NCBI GenBank assembly: GCA_900555335.1
Contig: USKU01000022.1
Location: forward strand, 1 to 15,168
DNA length: 15,168 bases
Source of the DNA: an uncultured Atopobium sp.
GTDB lineage: Bacteria > Actinomycetota > Coriobacteriia > Coriobacteriales > Atopobiaceae
Direction of reading: 5' to 3'
This document shows, piece after piece, positions 1 through 7,140 of the stretch; within the stretch, counting starts at the first letter, position 1; each line of letters begins with the position of its first letter. The position numbers were made by a program, and so were the translations under genes. Under the pieces are notes generated by a model. The model saw nothing but the letters and a program-made list of their open reading frames with translations. It made no database searches and was not told the DNA's origin.

Positions 1-471
1 TCTGGTTACTACCTCAATACCAGAGCGCTCTCCCCATACCTGTAGTTGCTCAATTGCAGCAGCACGGAAAGTATCGGCGCCACCAATTAAGGTCTTGACG
101 CCGCTGTCATGTGCGCGACCAGCAATCTTTCCAACAGTGGTAGTTTTACCAGCGCCATTAATGCCTACGAACAAGACAATAGAGGGCGTGTCTGTAAAGG
201 GATCTCTTTCTGCAACAGGAAACTCTGCCGTAAGGCGCTCTACAAGGGCGCGACGTAGCTGGTCGGAGCGCATAAGGTTTTCTCGCGCAGCACGCTCACG
301 CAGGTCGTCGGTGACACGCATTGCCACCTCAGCGCCCATGTCTCCCATAACAAGCGTATCCTCAAGGTCATCCCAAAAGTCTTCGGTGACCTCTCCGCCC
401 ATATAAAAGATTTCGCTTAAGGTCTCACGAGAACGCTCAAGACCGCGGCGAAGATTGTCCATAAAGCCCAT
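1..471 (-). CDS. ftsY: FtsY, signal recognition particle receptor GTPase (partial: N-terminal 157 residues)
   Basis: FtsY docks SRP-bound ribosomes at the membrane and, with Ffh, hydrolyses GTP to hand nascent membrane proteins to the Sec translocon. The 157 residues seen are the N-terminal helical N domain followed by the start of the G domain. The P-loop GINGAGKT is at about 103-110, and DTFRAAAIEQL, typical of SRP GTPases, is at 133-143. Only about 95 residues precede the P-loop, so there is no long acidic A domain as in E. coli; this is the short NG form common in Gram-positive bacteria. The ATG at 471-469 overlaps the smc stop by one base (TAATG), which suggests translational coupling. 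A second in-frame ATG three codons later is possible. The rest of the gene lies beyond base 1. The family call is very secure. Confidence 0.96.
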   Translation of the reverse strand, partial: MGFMDNLRRGLERSRETLSEIFYMGGEVTEDFWDDLEDTLVMGDMGAEVAMRVTDDLRERAARENLMRSDQLRRALVERLTAEFPVAERDPFTDTPSIVLFVGINGAGKTTTVGKIAGRAHDSGVKTLIGGADTFRAAAIEQLQVWGERSGIEVVTR

Positions 472-3400
472 TAGATATCAACTACCTTTCCGGTTGTCTT
501 ATCAAGCCTCTGAGAGACAACGTGGCTGACACCATCTGCCTGCATGGATACACCATACAGTACATCTGCCTGCTCCATGGTGCGCCTCTGGTGAGAAATG
601 ACAATCAGCTGAGTGGTCTCTTTCAGCTGCTCAATGGCATCAAGCAACTTGGAGAGGTTGGCGTCGTCGAGCGCAGCCTCAACCTCATCAAAGACGTAAA
701 ACGGAACAGTGCGCGTCCTATACACAGCAAAGAGCAATGCCAAGGCGGTGAGGCTCTTCTCGCCACCTGACATGAGCATCATCTTGGTAATGCGCTTACC
801 GCGCGGCTGAGCCACAATCTCAATGCCTGTCTCGGAGAGATGGTCTGGGTCAGTAAGCTCAATGTGAGCATGACCTCCAGGGAACAGCATCGAGAAGATC
901 TCGGAGAAGTTCTGATTTACGCGGTCAAAGACAACAAGGAAGCGGCTGCGCATCTTGCGATCGATGGCCGAGATGATTTTCTTGAGCGAAGTTCGAGCGG
1001 CCTCTAAGTCAGCTACCTGCTCGTTAATGTAATCAGCGCGCTCTTTGAGACGCTCGTACTCATCCATTGCAACGGCGTTGACAGGACCAAGTGCCTCAAG
1101 CTGACTCTTGAGCGACGCAGCAAGGCGTTCTGCCTGCTCTCTATCTTCTGGCTCAGGAAGCGTCAATGCCTCGTCCAATGAGGCACCCGTAGCAAGAATG
1201 GCCTCGATGGCGTTTTGAACCTGAACCTCAAGCTTGCCAATCTCAACGCTAATCTGGTTAGCGGCATCTTTCTCTTTTTCTACTGCAAGCGCCGCTTCAG
1301 ATGCGGCGTCTTTTGCCTCAGAGATGGTCTCTCGCAGCGTCTCAGAGTCTGCCTCCGCCAGTGATGCACGGTCTTTAAGCCTAGACGCCCACTCAAGCGC
1401 CTTCTGATGCAGAGCGTCGTAGCGCCTGTACAGCGGATCCACGCGAAGCCTGATTACCTCAAGCGCGTGCGTTGCCTGTTTAGCAGCAGCAAGCTGCTCG
1501 TCCAGCTGAGACAGACGCTTCTCAAGCTCCGCCTGGCGAGAAGCCATGCTCGTTGCACGCTCCTTTGCAACAGTAAGGTCCGTCTTTGCATCCGAAAGCT
1601 CTCGGTTGGCCCTTCCTTGCGCACGAATGGCATCCTCATGCTGATCCTGCAGCTCTTTGAGCTCCGAGGCTAGCGACTCCATGCAAGCCTTAGCTTCTTC
1701 AGCCGCACGCTTGTGCTCATCAATGTGCGCACGAGCCTCTTGAGCGCGCTCTTTGGCCTGCTCTCGAGAAGTGCTGACTTGCTTCAACTCTGCCTGAGAA
1801 GAAGCCACCTGTCCCTCAAGACGTCCTCGCTCAGCAGCGATAGACGTAAGCTCACCATTGAGGCGTGCAACCTCACCCTTGGACTGCGCGCTTTTCTCGC
1901 GAACTGAAGCCAGCTCATTCTCGCAGTTGGTAACTGCAGAGTGCGCGGCCTCAAGATGGCGTTTGAGGGAAGGAAGCACACCCTCAAGCTCGCGAATACG
2001 ACGCTTACGCTCAAGAGAGCCGTCCTCAGCCTGAGATGTGTGTCCCAGGACCAGACGACCATCTGGATAGAGCAACGTGCCGTCAGGGAGCGCATAAAGC
2101 CCGCGAGGCTCAACTTTGCGAGCAGCGTAGGCATCATCAAGACTCTGAGCAACAAAAACATGACCAAAAAGCGCCTGCACAAGAGCTTCGGCACCCTTCT
2201 GCGCAGATACATGCTCAAGCAAAGACGTTGTATGTGCAGGCGCAGCAAGAGCTGGAGCTGCTTCAGAAAGTGCAACCAGTGTAGCCTTACCATCCTCAGA
2301 AAGCGTCTGAACACGCTCAAAGAGCGTATGAATGTTTTGCTGCTTGTCTACAACAAGCGCGGAAAGATCTTCTCCCAAAAGCTGCTCAACAAGGGCCTCA
2401 AACTCTGGCTGAACCTCAAGATAATCAGCAAGTCTGCCAGAAACAAGAGAAGCGATTGCTGCATCCGCAACAAGCTTTTCTGCCAGAGGACTTCCCTTTT
2501 GGACTTCCACATCAAGCGCACGAAGTGCCTCAAGCGTAGCTTCACTGCTTGAGAGCTCCTGGCGAGCAGTACGCTCTGCTTCGCGAGCCGCTTCAAGTGC
2601 AGAGGCACGCTCAGAAATCTCAGCAACAAACGCCTCGGACTCCTGACGAGCTTTCTCAAGAGCCGCAGTGAGCTCTGCTTCTTTAGCGCCACTATCTTCT
2701 AGAGCAGCACGAGCAATCTCAAGCGCTTCCGTAATCTGAGTCAACCTAGACTCAAACATCTGATCTTCTACCTGCGCATGAGCAATCTGCTCTTCAAGCT
2801 TTACATACGCAAGCGTTTCTTTATCAGCAGTATTACGCGCACTTCGCTCAGACGCAGTGCAATCAGAAATCTTTACATCAAGAGCACGACGCTCGGCAAT
2901 TGCCTGGTTAGCTGCCTCTTGGAGCGCGTTCACGCTCTCCGTCAGATCCGCAACCTTTGCACGAATTGTTGCCAGCTGACCAGAAAGCTCTTCGTTCTCT
3001 TTTGCGGCGTCAGCCTTCTGTTTATCCATCACAGAAAGCTGCATACGTGTGTCAGAAAGGCGAGAAACCATGTTCTTGCCCTTCTCCTCCAAAAGACGCA
3101 TGTCAGATCCCATACGACCAAGAATCTCTTGCATGCGACGGCGCTGCTCACCTAAGTCTCCAACAAAGAGACCCTTTTGCTCAAGAAGTGACTGGAGCTT
3201 TTCAAGCTCACGGTTTTTCTCGCCCGCACGATATTGAGCAAGCTCAATAGCAGCCTCTGCCTCTTTAGCGCGTGCCTCCAACTTGCCATGCGTAAACTGC
3301 AGCTGACGAAGGTCATCAACCGCAAGCTGAACCGTCAAATCTTTGAGCTGAGCGGACAGATCTTTAGCGCGAGAAGCCTTGTCTACCTGCCTCTCAAGCG

Positions 3401-4010
3401 GTTTAAGCTGGCGGGTAATCTCGCGAGAAACCACTTTGGCTCGCGTGAGATTCTCATCCATGGAAGAAATCTTGCGCTCCGCACGCTCTTTGCGGCGGCG
3501 ATGCTTAGAGATATCTGCCGCCTCTTCAATGAGCTCACGGCGCTGTTCAGGACGGCTAGACAAAATGGAATCGAGTTTGCCCTGAGAAATGATGGAATGG
3601 GTATCTTTGCCCAGGCCAGAGTCATGCAAAATGTCCTGGATATCCATGAGTCTTGAAGGAGCACCGTTAATCAGGTACTCAGACTCTCCAGAGCGATACA
3701 TGCGCCTGGTGATGCCAATTTCAGAGAAATCAATAGGAATAGTGTGGTCGGAGTTATCCAGAACCAGCGTTACCTCAGCAACGCCCACCGCTCCCCTTGC
3801 TGATGAGCCAGAGAAGATGACGTCTTCCATAGCCTGGCCACGGAGCATCTTTGCGCTCTGCTCGCCTAATACCCAGAGAATTGCGTCAGAGACATTGGAC
3901 TTACCCGAGCCATTAGGACCAACGACAACGGTAAGACCGGGGTCAAAAACCATCTGAGTTTTATCAGCGAATGACTTAAAACCCTTAAGTGTCAGCGATT
4001 TTAGATACAC
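471..4010 (-). CDS. smc: SMC chromosome condensation/segregation ATPase
   Basis: SMC forms the ATP-driven condensin ring that compacts and resolves sister chromosomes. The 1179 residues match the usual family length and layout. The Walker A motif GPNGSGKSN is at 31-39, and a first coiled coil runs from about 165 to 500. A hinge with the LVADAAIASLVSGRLADYL stretch spans about 505-665, and a return coiled coil runs to about 1010. The ABC signature MSGGEK is at 1080-1085 and the Walker B segment FDEVEAALDD at about 1107-1116. Translation starts at GTG (4010-4008), 17 bases after the rnc stop, with AAAGG 12 bases upstream, a rather long spacing. The kleisin partners ScpA and ScpB are not in this window. 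The order rnc-smc-ftsY is the common Gram-positive arrangement. Confidence 0.98.
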   Translation of the reverse strand: MYLKSLTLKGFKSFADKTQMVFDPGLTVVVGPNGSGKSNVSDAILWVLGEQSAKMLRGQAMEDVIFSGSSARGAVGVAEVTLVLDNSDHTIPIDFSEIGITRRMYRSGESEYLINGAPSRLMDIQDILHDSGLGKDTHSIISQGKLDSILSSRPEQRRELIEEAADISKHRRRKERAERKISSMDENLTRAKVVSREITRQLKPLERQVDKASRAKDLSAQLKDLTVQLAVDDLRQLQFTHGKLEARAKEAEAAIELAQYRAGEKNRELEKLQSLLEQKGLFVGDLGEQRRRMQEILGRMGSDMRLLEEKGKNMVSRLSDTRMQLSVMDKQKADAAKENEELSGQLATIRAKVADLTESVNALQEAANQAIAERRALDVKISDCTASERSARNTADKETLAYVKLEEQIAHAQVEDQMFESRLTQITEALEIARAALEDSGAKEAELTAALEKARQESEAFVAEISERASALEAAREAERTARQELSSSEATLEALRALDVEVQKGSPLAEKLVADAAIASLVSGRLADYLEVQPEFEALVEQLLGEDLSALVVDKQQNIHTLFERVQTLSEDGKATLVALSEAAPALAAPAHTTSLLEHVSAQKGAEALVQALFGHVFVAQSLDDAYAARKVEPRGLYALPDGTLLYPDGRLVLGHTSQAEDGSLERKRRIRELEGVLPSLKRHLEAAHSAVTNCENELASVREKSAQSKGEVARLNGELTSIAAERGRLEGQVASSQAELKQVSTSREQAKERAQEARAHIDEHKRAAEEAKACMESLASELKELQDQHEDAIRAQGRANRELSDAKTDLTVAKERATSMASRQAELEKRLSQLDEQLAAAKQATHALEVIRLRVDPLYRRYDALHQKALEWASRLKDRASLAEADSETLRETISEAKDAASEAALAVEKEKDAANQISVEIGKLEVQVQNAIEAILATGASLDEALTLPEPEDREQAERLAASLKSQLEALGPVNAVAMDEYERLKERADYINEQVADLEAARTSLKKIISAIDRKMRSRFLVVFDRVNQNFSEIFSMLFPGGHAHIELTDPDHLSETGIEIVAQPRGKRITKMMLMSGGEKSLTALALLFAVYRTRTVPFYVFDEVEAALDDANLSKLLDAIEQLKETTQLIVISHQRRTMEQADVLYGVSMQADGVSHVVSQRLDKTTGKVVDI

Positions 4011-4027
4011 GGGTACAGGGTACCTTT

Positions 4028-4759
4028 CTACCTTAGGTGCATTTCTGCATCAGCATCAAGCGGAGCGTCATCCACACCAAGACGTACCAGTGCGTCTTGA
4101 GCGGCTTCTGACTCTGCGGCTTTCTTTGATGGTCCCTGTCCACGACCCACCTTAAGGCCGTCGACAAATACCACAGCGGTAAACGTTGGTGTGTGAGCAG
4201 GTCCACTCTCGCCAATAAGCTTATATTCAGGAGTAGCCTTGCCTTTAGCCTGTACCGCTTCTTGCAAACGAGATTTAGGGCTTACCGAACGAACTGCCAG
4301 CGCTGGAGAAATGTGAGGTCCAAGCGTACGAATAACAAAATCGTGCGTTGGATCAAAACCCGCATCAAGGTAGAGCGCGCCAACAATGGACTCGTAGACG
4401 TTCTCCAGAGCAGACTTCATGCCACGCTTTCCCGTGCCCTTCTCGGAAATTCCCATAACAATTAAGGGAGAAATTCCTAGAGCATCAGAGACAATGGAAA
4501 GCGTGTGGCCGGATACCAGAGAGATTTTCAGCCTAGTAAGCTGGCCTTCATCCATATCTGGATAACGCTCAAACAGCTCCGTTGCAATAATGGCACCAAG
4601 AATTGAGTCACCCAGAAACTCCAGGCGCTCATACGAAGCAGAAACAGGCTTGCCCTCCACCGCCGAAGGGTGTGTGAGGGCAGCCTCGATAAGTTCTTTA
4701 TTGGTAAATGTGTGACCGCAAATAGCTTCTGCAGCAGCTACTCGTTCGTGCAATTTCAC
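4028..4759 (-). CDS. rnc: Ribonuclease III
   Basis: RNase III cuts double-stranded RNA, chiefly during 30S rRNA precursor processing and mRNA turnover. The 243 residues hold an N-terminal endonuclease domain with the signature YERLEFLGDS at 43-52, and E71 in the MDEGQL segment. A C-terminal double-stranded RNA-binding domain starts with SPKSRLQEAVQAKGK and ends with the KKAAESEAAQDAL helix. By alignment with the E. coli enzyme from memory, E44, E47, D51, E71 and E123 are kept. The position of E. coli D114 is asparagine here (N120, in ENVYES). Translation begins at GTG (4759-4757), with AGG eight bases upstream, 13 bases after the acpP stop. It sits in the acpP-rnc-smc-ftsY unit. Confidence 0.97.
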   Translation of the reverse strand: MKLHERVAAAEAICGHTFTNKELIEAALTHPSAVEGKPVSASYERLEFLGDSILGAIIATELFERYPDMDEGQLTRLKISLVSGHTLSIVSDALGISPLIVMGISEKGTGKRGMKSALENVYESIVGALYLDAGFDPTHDFVIRTLGPHISPALAVRSVSPKSRLQEAVQAKGKATPEYKLIGESGPAHTPTFTAVVFVDGLKVGRGQGPSKKAAESEAAQDALVRLGVDDAPLDADAEMHLR

Positions 4760-4772
4760 GTATAAAACCTAC

Positions 4773-5009
4773 TTAAGCAGCAAGAATAGCATCTACTGCG
4801 TCACCAACGGTAGCAATCTCATCGATGTTTTCTGCATCAAAGGTCATATCAAACTCTTGCTCAAGGTCTGTGACAAGCTGCAAAAGATCAAATGAGTCTG
4901 CACCAAGATCTTTAAATGAGGTACCCTCTGTGAGCTCAACGGAATCGTCAAGGTCCAGTGTCTCTCTAACAACGTCAATTACCTTTTCAAGTGTTTCTGT
5001 GCGATCCAT
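4773..5009 (-). CDS. acpP: Acyl carrier protein
   Basis: ACP carries growing fatty acyl chains on a 4'-phosphopantetheine arm in the cytoplasm. The product of 78 residues has the expected size, acidity and four-helix pattern. The modified serine is S39 in GADSFDLLQL; the residue after it is Phe instead of the usual Leu, a mild variation. I place the start at ATG 5009-5007. A longer reading from GTG at 5024 would translate through the ribosome binding site AAGGAGG (5020-5014). The gap to that site is short, four bases. A terminator lies upstream, so acpP probably opens its own transcription unit with rnc, smc and ftsY. Function is supported by the neighbouring plsX, whose product uses acyl-ACP. 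The fabD and fabG genes that often separate plsX and acpP are absent. Confidence 0.93.
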   Translation of the reverse strand: MDRTETLEKVIDVVRETLDLDDSVELTEGTSFKDLGADSFDLLQLVTDLEQEFDMTFDAENIDEIATVGDAVDAILAA

Positions 5010-5035
5010 ACATCCTCCTTGCACACAACAATGAC

Positions 5036-5070
5036 GCTATTAATTTTACCCCGTGATGGGCGTCTGTATG
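5036..5070 (-). promoter_or_regulatory. Candidate acpP operon promoter
   Basis: On the minus strand TAAAAT (5048-5043) could serve as -10. CATACA, 16 bases upstream, is a weak -35 (three of six consensus bases). This predicts a start near 5036 and a leader of about 27 bases. The case rests mostly on position, between the plsX terminator and a strong ribosome binding site. Confidence 0.35.
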
Positions 5071-5100
5071 ATGACATTACTAAAGCTGAAACAAACAATC

Positions 5101-5137
5101 TTAAAAAAAGTAAAGCCCACAGAATTGTCCATGGGCT
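5101..5137 (-). terminator. Intrinsic terminator after plsX
   Basis: Reading the minus strand, AGCCCA (5137-5132) pairs with TGGGCT (5119-5114) around a 12-base loop. A T-rich tail TTACTTTTTTT follows. It lies about 40 bases past the plsX stop and separates plsX from the acpP unit. The stem is only six pairs, so termination may be partial. Confidence 0.7.
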
Positions 5138-5178
5138 CCACCATAACTTATAAAAATTTTTATGTACAGACGCTTTTA

Positions 5179-6162
5179 CTACAGCTGAATTGACGAGGAA
5201 ATTTTCTCGATAAGGTTGGCACGTACTGCATTTGCTGCAGAAAGTGTTCCTGCGCACACAGCAGAAGAGCTGGTAGCACCATGTCCTTTAAGTACAGGTG
5301 CAGAAACACCTAGCAAGAAGGCGCCACCAACAGAATCTCCTGAAAGTTCCGCTGCTGTAGCCTTCAGAGCATCCTTCAAAAGAAGTGCACCAAACGCAGC
5401 CTTCTTGGAGGAATTAATTGCGTCTTTGAGGCTAGACATAATAAATTTGCCCGTGCTCTCAATAGATTTTAAGGCCACATTTCCTGTGAAGCCGTCTGTC
5501 ACAATAACATCAAAGCGGCTTCCTAAAATATCAGTTCCCTCAGCATTTCCACCAAAATTGATAGCCGCTTCTGCAAGAGCCGCATGATATGAAAGAGCAA
5601 GCTCAGAACCCTTGGTCTCTTCAGAACCATTGCAGAGAAGTCCTATGGTTGGGTTTTCAATTCCAAGCGATGCATTGGCAAAAGCCCTACCCATTTGTGC
5701 AAATTGCACCAAAACTTCTGGACGCACATCAGCGTTAGCACCAGTATCCAAAAAGACTGTTTTATGGCCACCAAGTCCAGGAAGAATCAGGGTAAGTGCA
5801 GGGCGCTTTACGCCCTTGATGCGACCAATACCAAAGGTAGCTGCAGTAAGCACTGCTCCTGTAGAGCCTGCCGAAAAAAGACCGTCAGCCTCTCCAGCCT
5901 TGACTGCCTGTGCAGCCCTTACAATACTGGCGTCTTTCTTCTGTCTAACCGCATTGGCGGGGTGTTCGCTCATTGCAATAACTTCAGTGGTTACCAAAGC
6001 CTTTGCGCGCTCATGCTTGCTTGCAAAAGGAGTAACAAACTCATCAGCTCCAGCGAGAAGAACCTCTAGCTCTTTGTCCTTCTCAAGAGCCATACGAACT
6101 CCCTCAAGAACAACCTCAGGGCTTTGGTCAGATCCCATAACGTCTACACAAATAACGGGCAT
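5179..6162 (-). CDS. plsX: PlsX, acyl-ACP:phosphate acyltransferase
   Basis: PlsX interconverts acyl-ACP and acyl-phosphate at the membrane surface. The acyl-phosphate feeds PlsY, which makes lysophosphatidic acid. The 327 residues are the normal family length. Family segments are VDVMGSDQSP near the N terminus (usually D-MGGD--P), SAGSTGAVL, the RPALTLILPGLGG-FLDTGANAD stretch in the middle, and LLGVSAPVLKGHG near the C terminus. The ATG at 6162-6160 has AAGGAG (6173-6168) five bases upstream. A strong terminator ends less than ten bases before that site, so expression probably needs read-through from rpmF. With the FakA-like protein encoded further upstream it would let exogenous fatty acids enter phospholipid or ACP pools. 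Confidence 0.97.
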   Translation of the reverse strand: MPVICVDVMGSDQSPEVVLEGVRMALEKDKELEVLLAGADEFVTPFASKHERAKALVTTEVIAMSEHPANAVRQKKDASIVRAAQAVKAGEADGLFSAGSTGAVLTAATFGIGRIKGVKRPALTLILPGLGGHKTVFLDTGANADVRPEVLVQFAQMGRAFANASLGIENPTIGLLCNGSEETKGSELALSYHAALAEAAINFGGNAEGTDILGSRFDVIVTDGFTGNVALKSIESTGKFIMSSLKDAINSSKKAAFGALLLKDALKATAAELSGDSVGGAFLLGVSAPVLKGHGATSSSAVCAGTLSAANAVRANLIEKISSSIQL

Positions 6163-6181
6163 GATAACTCCTTAGTGCTAT

Positions 6182-6218
6182 AAAAAAGAAGGCTGGCCCC
6201 TAAAGAACCAGCCTTCTT
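6182..6218 (-). terminator. Strong intrinsic terminator between rpmF and plsX
   Basis: The arms AAGAAGGCTGG (6186-6196) and CCAGCCTTCTT (6208-6218) are perfectly complementary over 11 bases around an 11-base loop. On the minus strand the hairpin ends in a run of T (6187-6182). It starts about 20 bases after the rpmF stop. Confidence 0.88.
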
Positions 6219-6238
6219 GGCCATACGATGTATGAGTG

Positions 6239-6418
6239 TTACTCAGTAACAACAACCTCACGGTCCTTGTAGAAGCCACAGTTAGGGCATACGTGGTGAG
6301 GAAGCTTTGGAGCGCCGCACTGTGGGCATACAGAGCGAGCTGCTGCGTTAAGCTTGCTGTTTGCCGAACGACGGGTGTGGGTTGCGCCGCGGCCCTTCTT
6401 TTGTTTAGGTACTGCCAT
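6239..6418 (-). CDS. rpmF: 50S ribosomal protein L32 (zinc-ribbon form)
   Basis: L32 is a small structural protein of the large ribosomal subunit. This 59-residue frame was read directly from the minus strand. It begins MAVPKQKKGRGATHTRRSAN, a classic L32 N terminus, and holds a four-cysteine zinc ribbon, CPQC (31-34) and CPNC (44-47), so it is the zinc-binding version. The ATG at 6418-6416 has an AGAGG site about six bases upstream. It ends in TAA at 6241-6239. The DUF177 gene lies upstream, a pairing with rpmF that is widespread in bacteria. It seems to have its own promoter and ends in a strong terminator, so it can be transcribed alone. Confidence 0.97.
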   Translation of the reverse strand: MAVPKQKKGRGATHTRRSANSKLNAAARSVCPQCGAPKLPHHVCPNCGFYKDREVVVTE

Positions 6419-6442
6419 CTTAAACCTCTTTTGCTCTTGCTA

Positions 6443-6467
6443 GCGCCCCTAAAACATATGAGGGCGC
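6443..6467 (-). promoter_or_regulatory. Leader hairpin upstream of rpmF
   Basis: On the minus strand GCGCCC (6467-6462) pairs with GGGCGC (6448-6443) around a 13-base loop. It would lie in the rpmF leader, about 25 bases before the start codon. All six pairs are G-C, so the stem should be stable. Function unknown. Confidence 0.4.
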
Positions 6468-6485
6468 GACCCATTCACATAATGC

Positions 6486-6523
6486 GTTGGATACTATACC
6501 ACGTACTGACACATTTTGTACGT
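6486..6523 (-). promoter_or_regulatory. Candidate extended -10 promoter for rpmF with overlapping inverted repeat
   Basis: On the minus strand TGGTATAGT forms an extended -10 (TATAGT at 6498-6493, TG one base upstream). I see no good -35, which extended -10 promoters can lack. The predicted start is near 6486, giving a leader of about 68 bases. The inverted repeat ACGTAC (6501-6506) / GTACGT (6518-6523) covers the spacer and -35 position and could be an operator. Confidence 0.5.
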
Positions 6524-6532
6524 AGATACAGC

Positions 6533-6569
6533 ATTTCTTCACCATTTAGGAGAAGAAATTTTATTTTAC
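6533..6569 (+). terminator. Weak terminator-like hairpin, antisense orientation
   Basis: ATTTCTTC (6533-6540) and GAAGAAAT (6552-6559) form an eight-pair stem. On the plus strand a T-rich tail TTTATTTTA follows; on the minus strand the hairpin follows the yceD stop but lacks a T run. The stem is A/T-rich, so it is weak in either direction. Confidence 0.3.
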
Positions 6570-7135
6570 TCTTCCGAATCCGGCTCAATCACAAGATTTT
6601 TGAGAGCCGCAAACGGGTTTGAAGCAAGCTTTTCTTCTTCTCGCTTCTGCTCAATCTGAGCTGCATGACCGCAATCCTCTTCATTCAGATTGCAACCGCA
6701 TACTGGGCAAAGTCCCTTGCAGTCGGACTTGCACAGTACAACATAAGGCGTCTCCATAACAAGCGAAGGCAAAAGAGCCTCTGCAAGATCGATGGTTTTA
6801 TCGGCATTTACTAAAACGTAATCTGCCTCATCTTCATCATCTGCAGAAATTACAGGCTCTTCAAAGAGATAATACTCATCTACCTCTGCGTTTAAAGAGA
6901 GATGTGCGTCCTCAAGACAACGGTCACACGTACCAACTGCGTCAGCACGAAGCATTCCGGTAACCAAAATGCCCTCACCCGCGTTGGTAAGCACTAGATC
7001 AAAATCAATTCCCATAGGAAGAGAAAATTCATGCTCCCCTAGCTCATACGAATCTTCATTGAGATGACCCGCATAAGAAACGGTATCGCCTGCATTTGCA
7101 AGACGATCATCTAGTGCATAAAGAACTGGTTGCAT
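6566..7135 (-). CDS. yceD: YceD/DUF177 family protein (large-subunit rRNA accumulation protein family)
   Basis: DUF177 (YceD) proteins are conserved next to rpmF in many bacteria and have been linked to 23S rRNA accumulation; the biochemical role is poorly defined. The 189 residues include the expected cysteine pairs: CDRC (70-73) in the middle, and the cluster CKSDCKGLCPVCGCNLN (about 135-151), which carries the typical GLC--CG-NLN signature near the C terminus. These cysteines suggest metal binding. An acidic stretch rich in D and E lies at about 98-104. The ATG at 7135-7133 begins only five bases after the upstream stop. I see no convincing ribosome binding site, so translation is probably coupled to the preceding coiled-coil gene. 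A DUF177 gene beside a DivIVA-like coiled-coil gene is also an actinobacterial arrangement (M. tuberculosis Rv2926c-Rv2927c). Confidence 0.92.
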   Translation of the reverse strand: MQPVLYALDDRLANAGDTVSYAGHLNEDSYELGEHEFSLPMGIDFDLVLTNAGEGILVTGMLRADAVGTCDRCLEDAHLSLNAEVDEYYLFEEPVISADDEDEADYVLVNADKTIDLAEALLPSLVMETPYVVLCKSDCKGLCPVCGCNLNEEDCGHAAQIEQKREEEKLASNPFAALKNLVIEPDSEE

Positions 7136-7140
7136 TGGAA

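Noticed and set aside
1941..2552. Open frame of 203 codons on the plus strand
   Set aside because: Antisense to the SMC hinge and coiled coil; the Arg/Lys/Leu-rich product reflects the reversed codons of smc.
5010..5024. Longer acpP start at GTG 5024
   Set aside because: The extra codons are the ribosome binding site AAGGAGG itself; ATG at 5009 gives a normal ACP length.
5612..6175. Open frame of 187 codons on the plus strand, with smaller ones nearby
   Set aside because: Antisense to plsX, low-complexity Ser/Ala/Thr/Pro composition and no sign of a domain.
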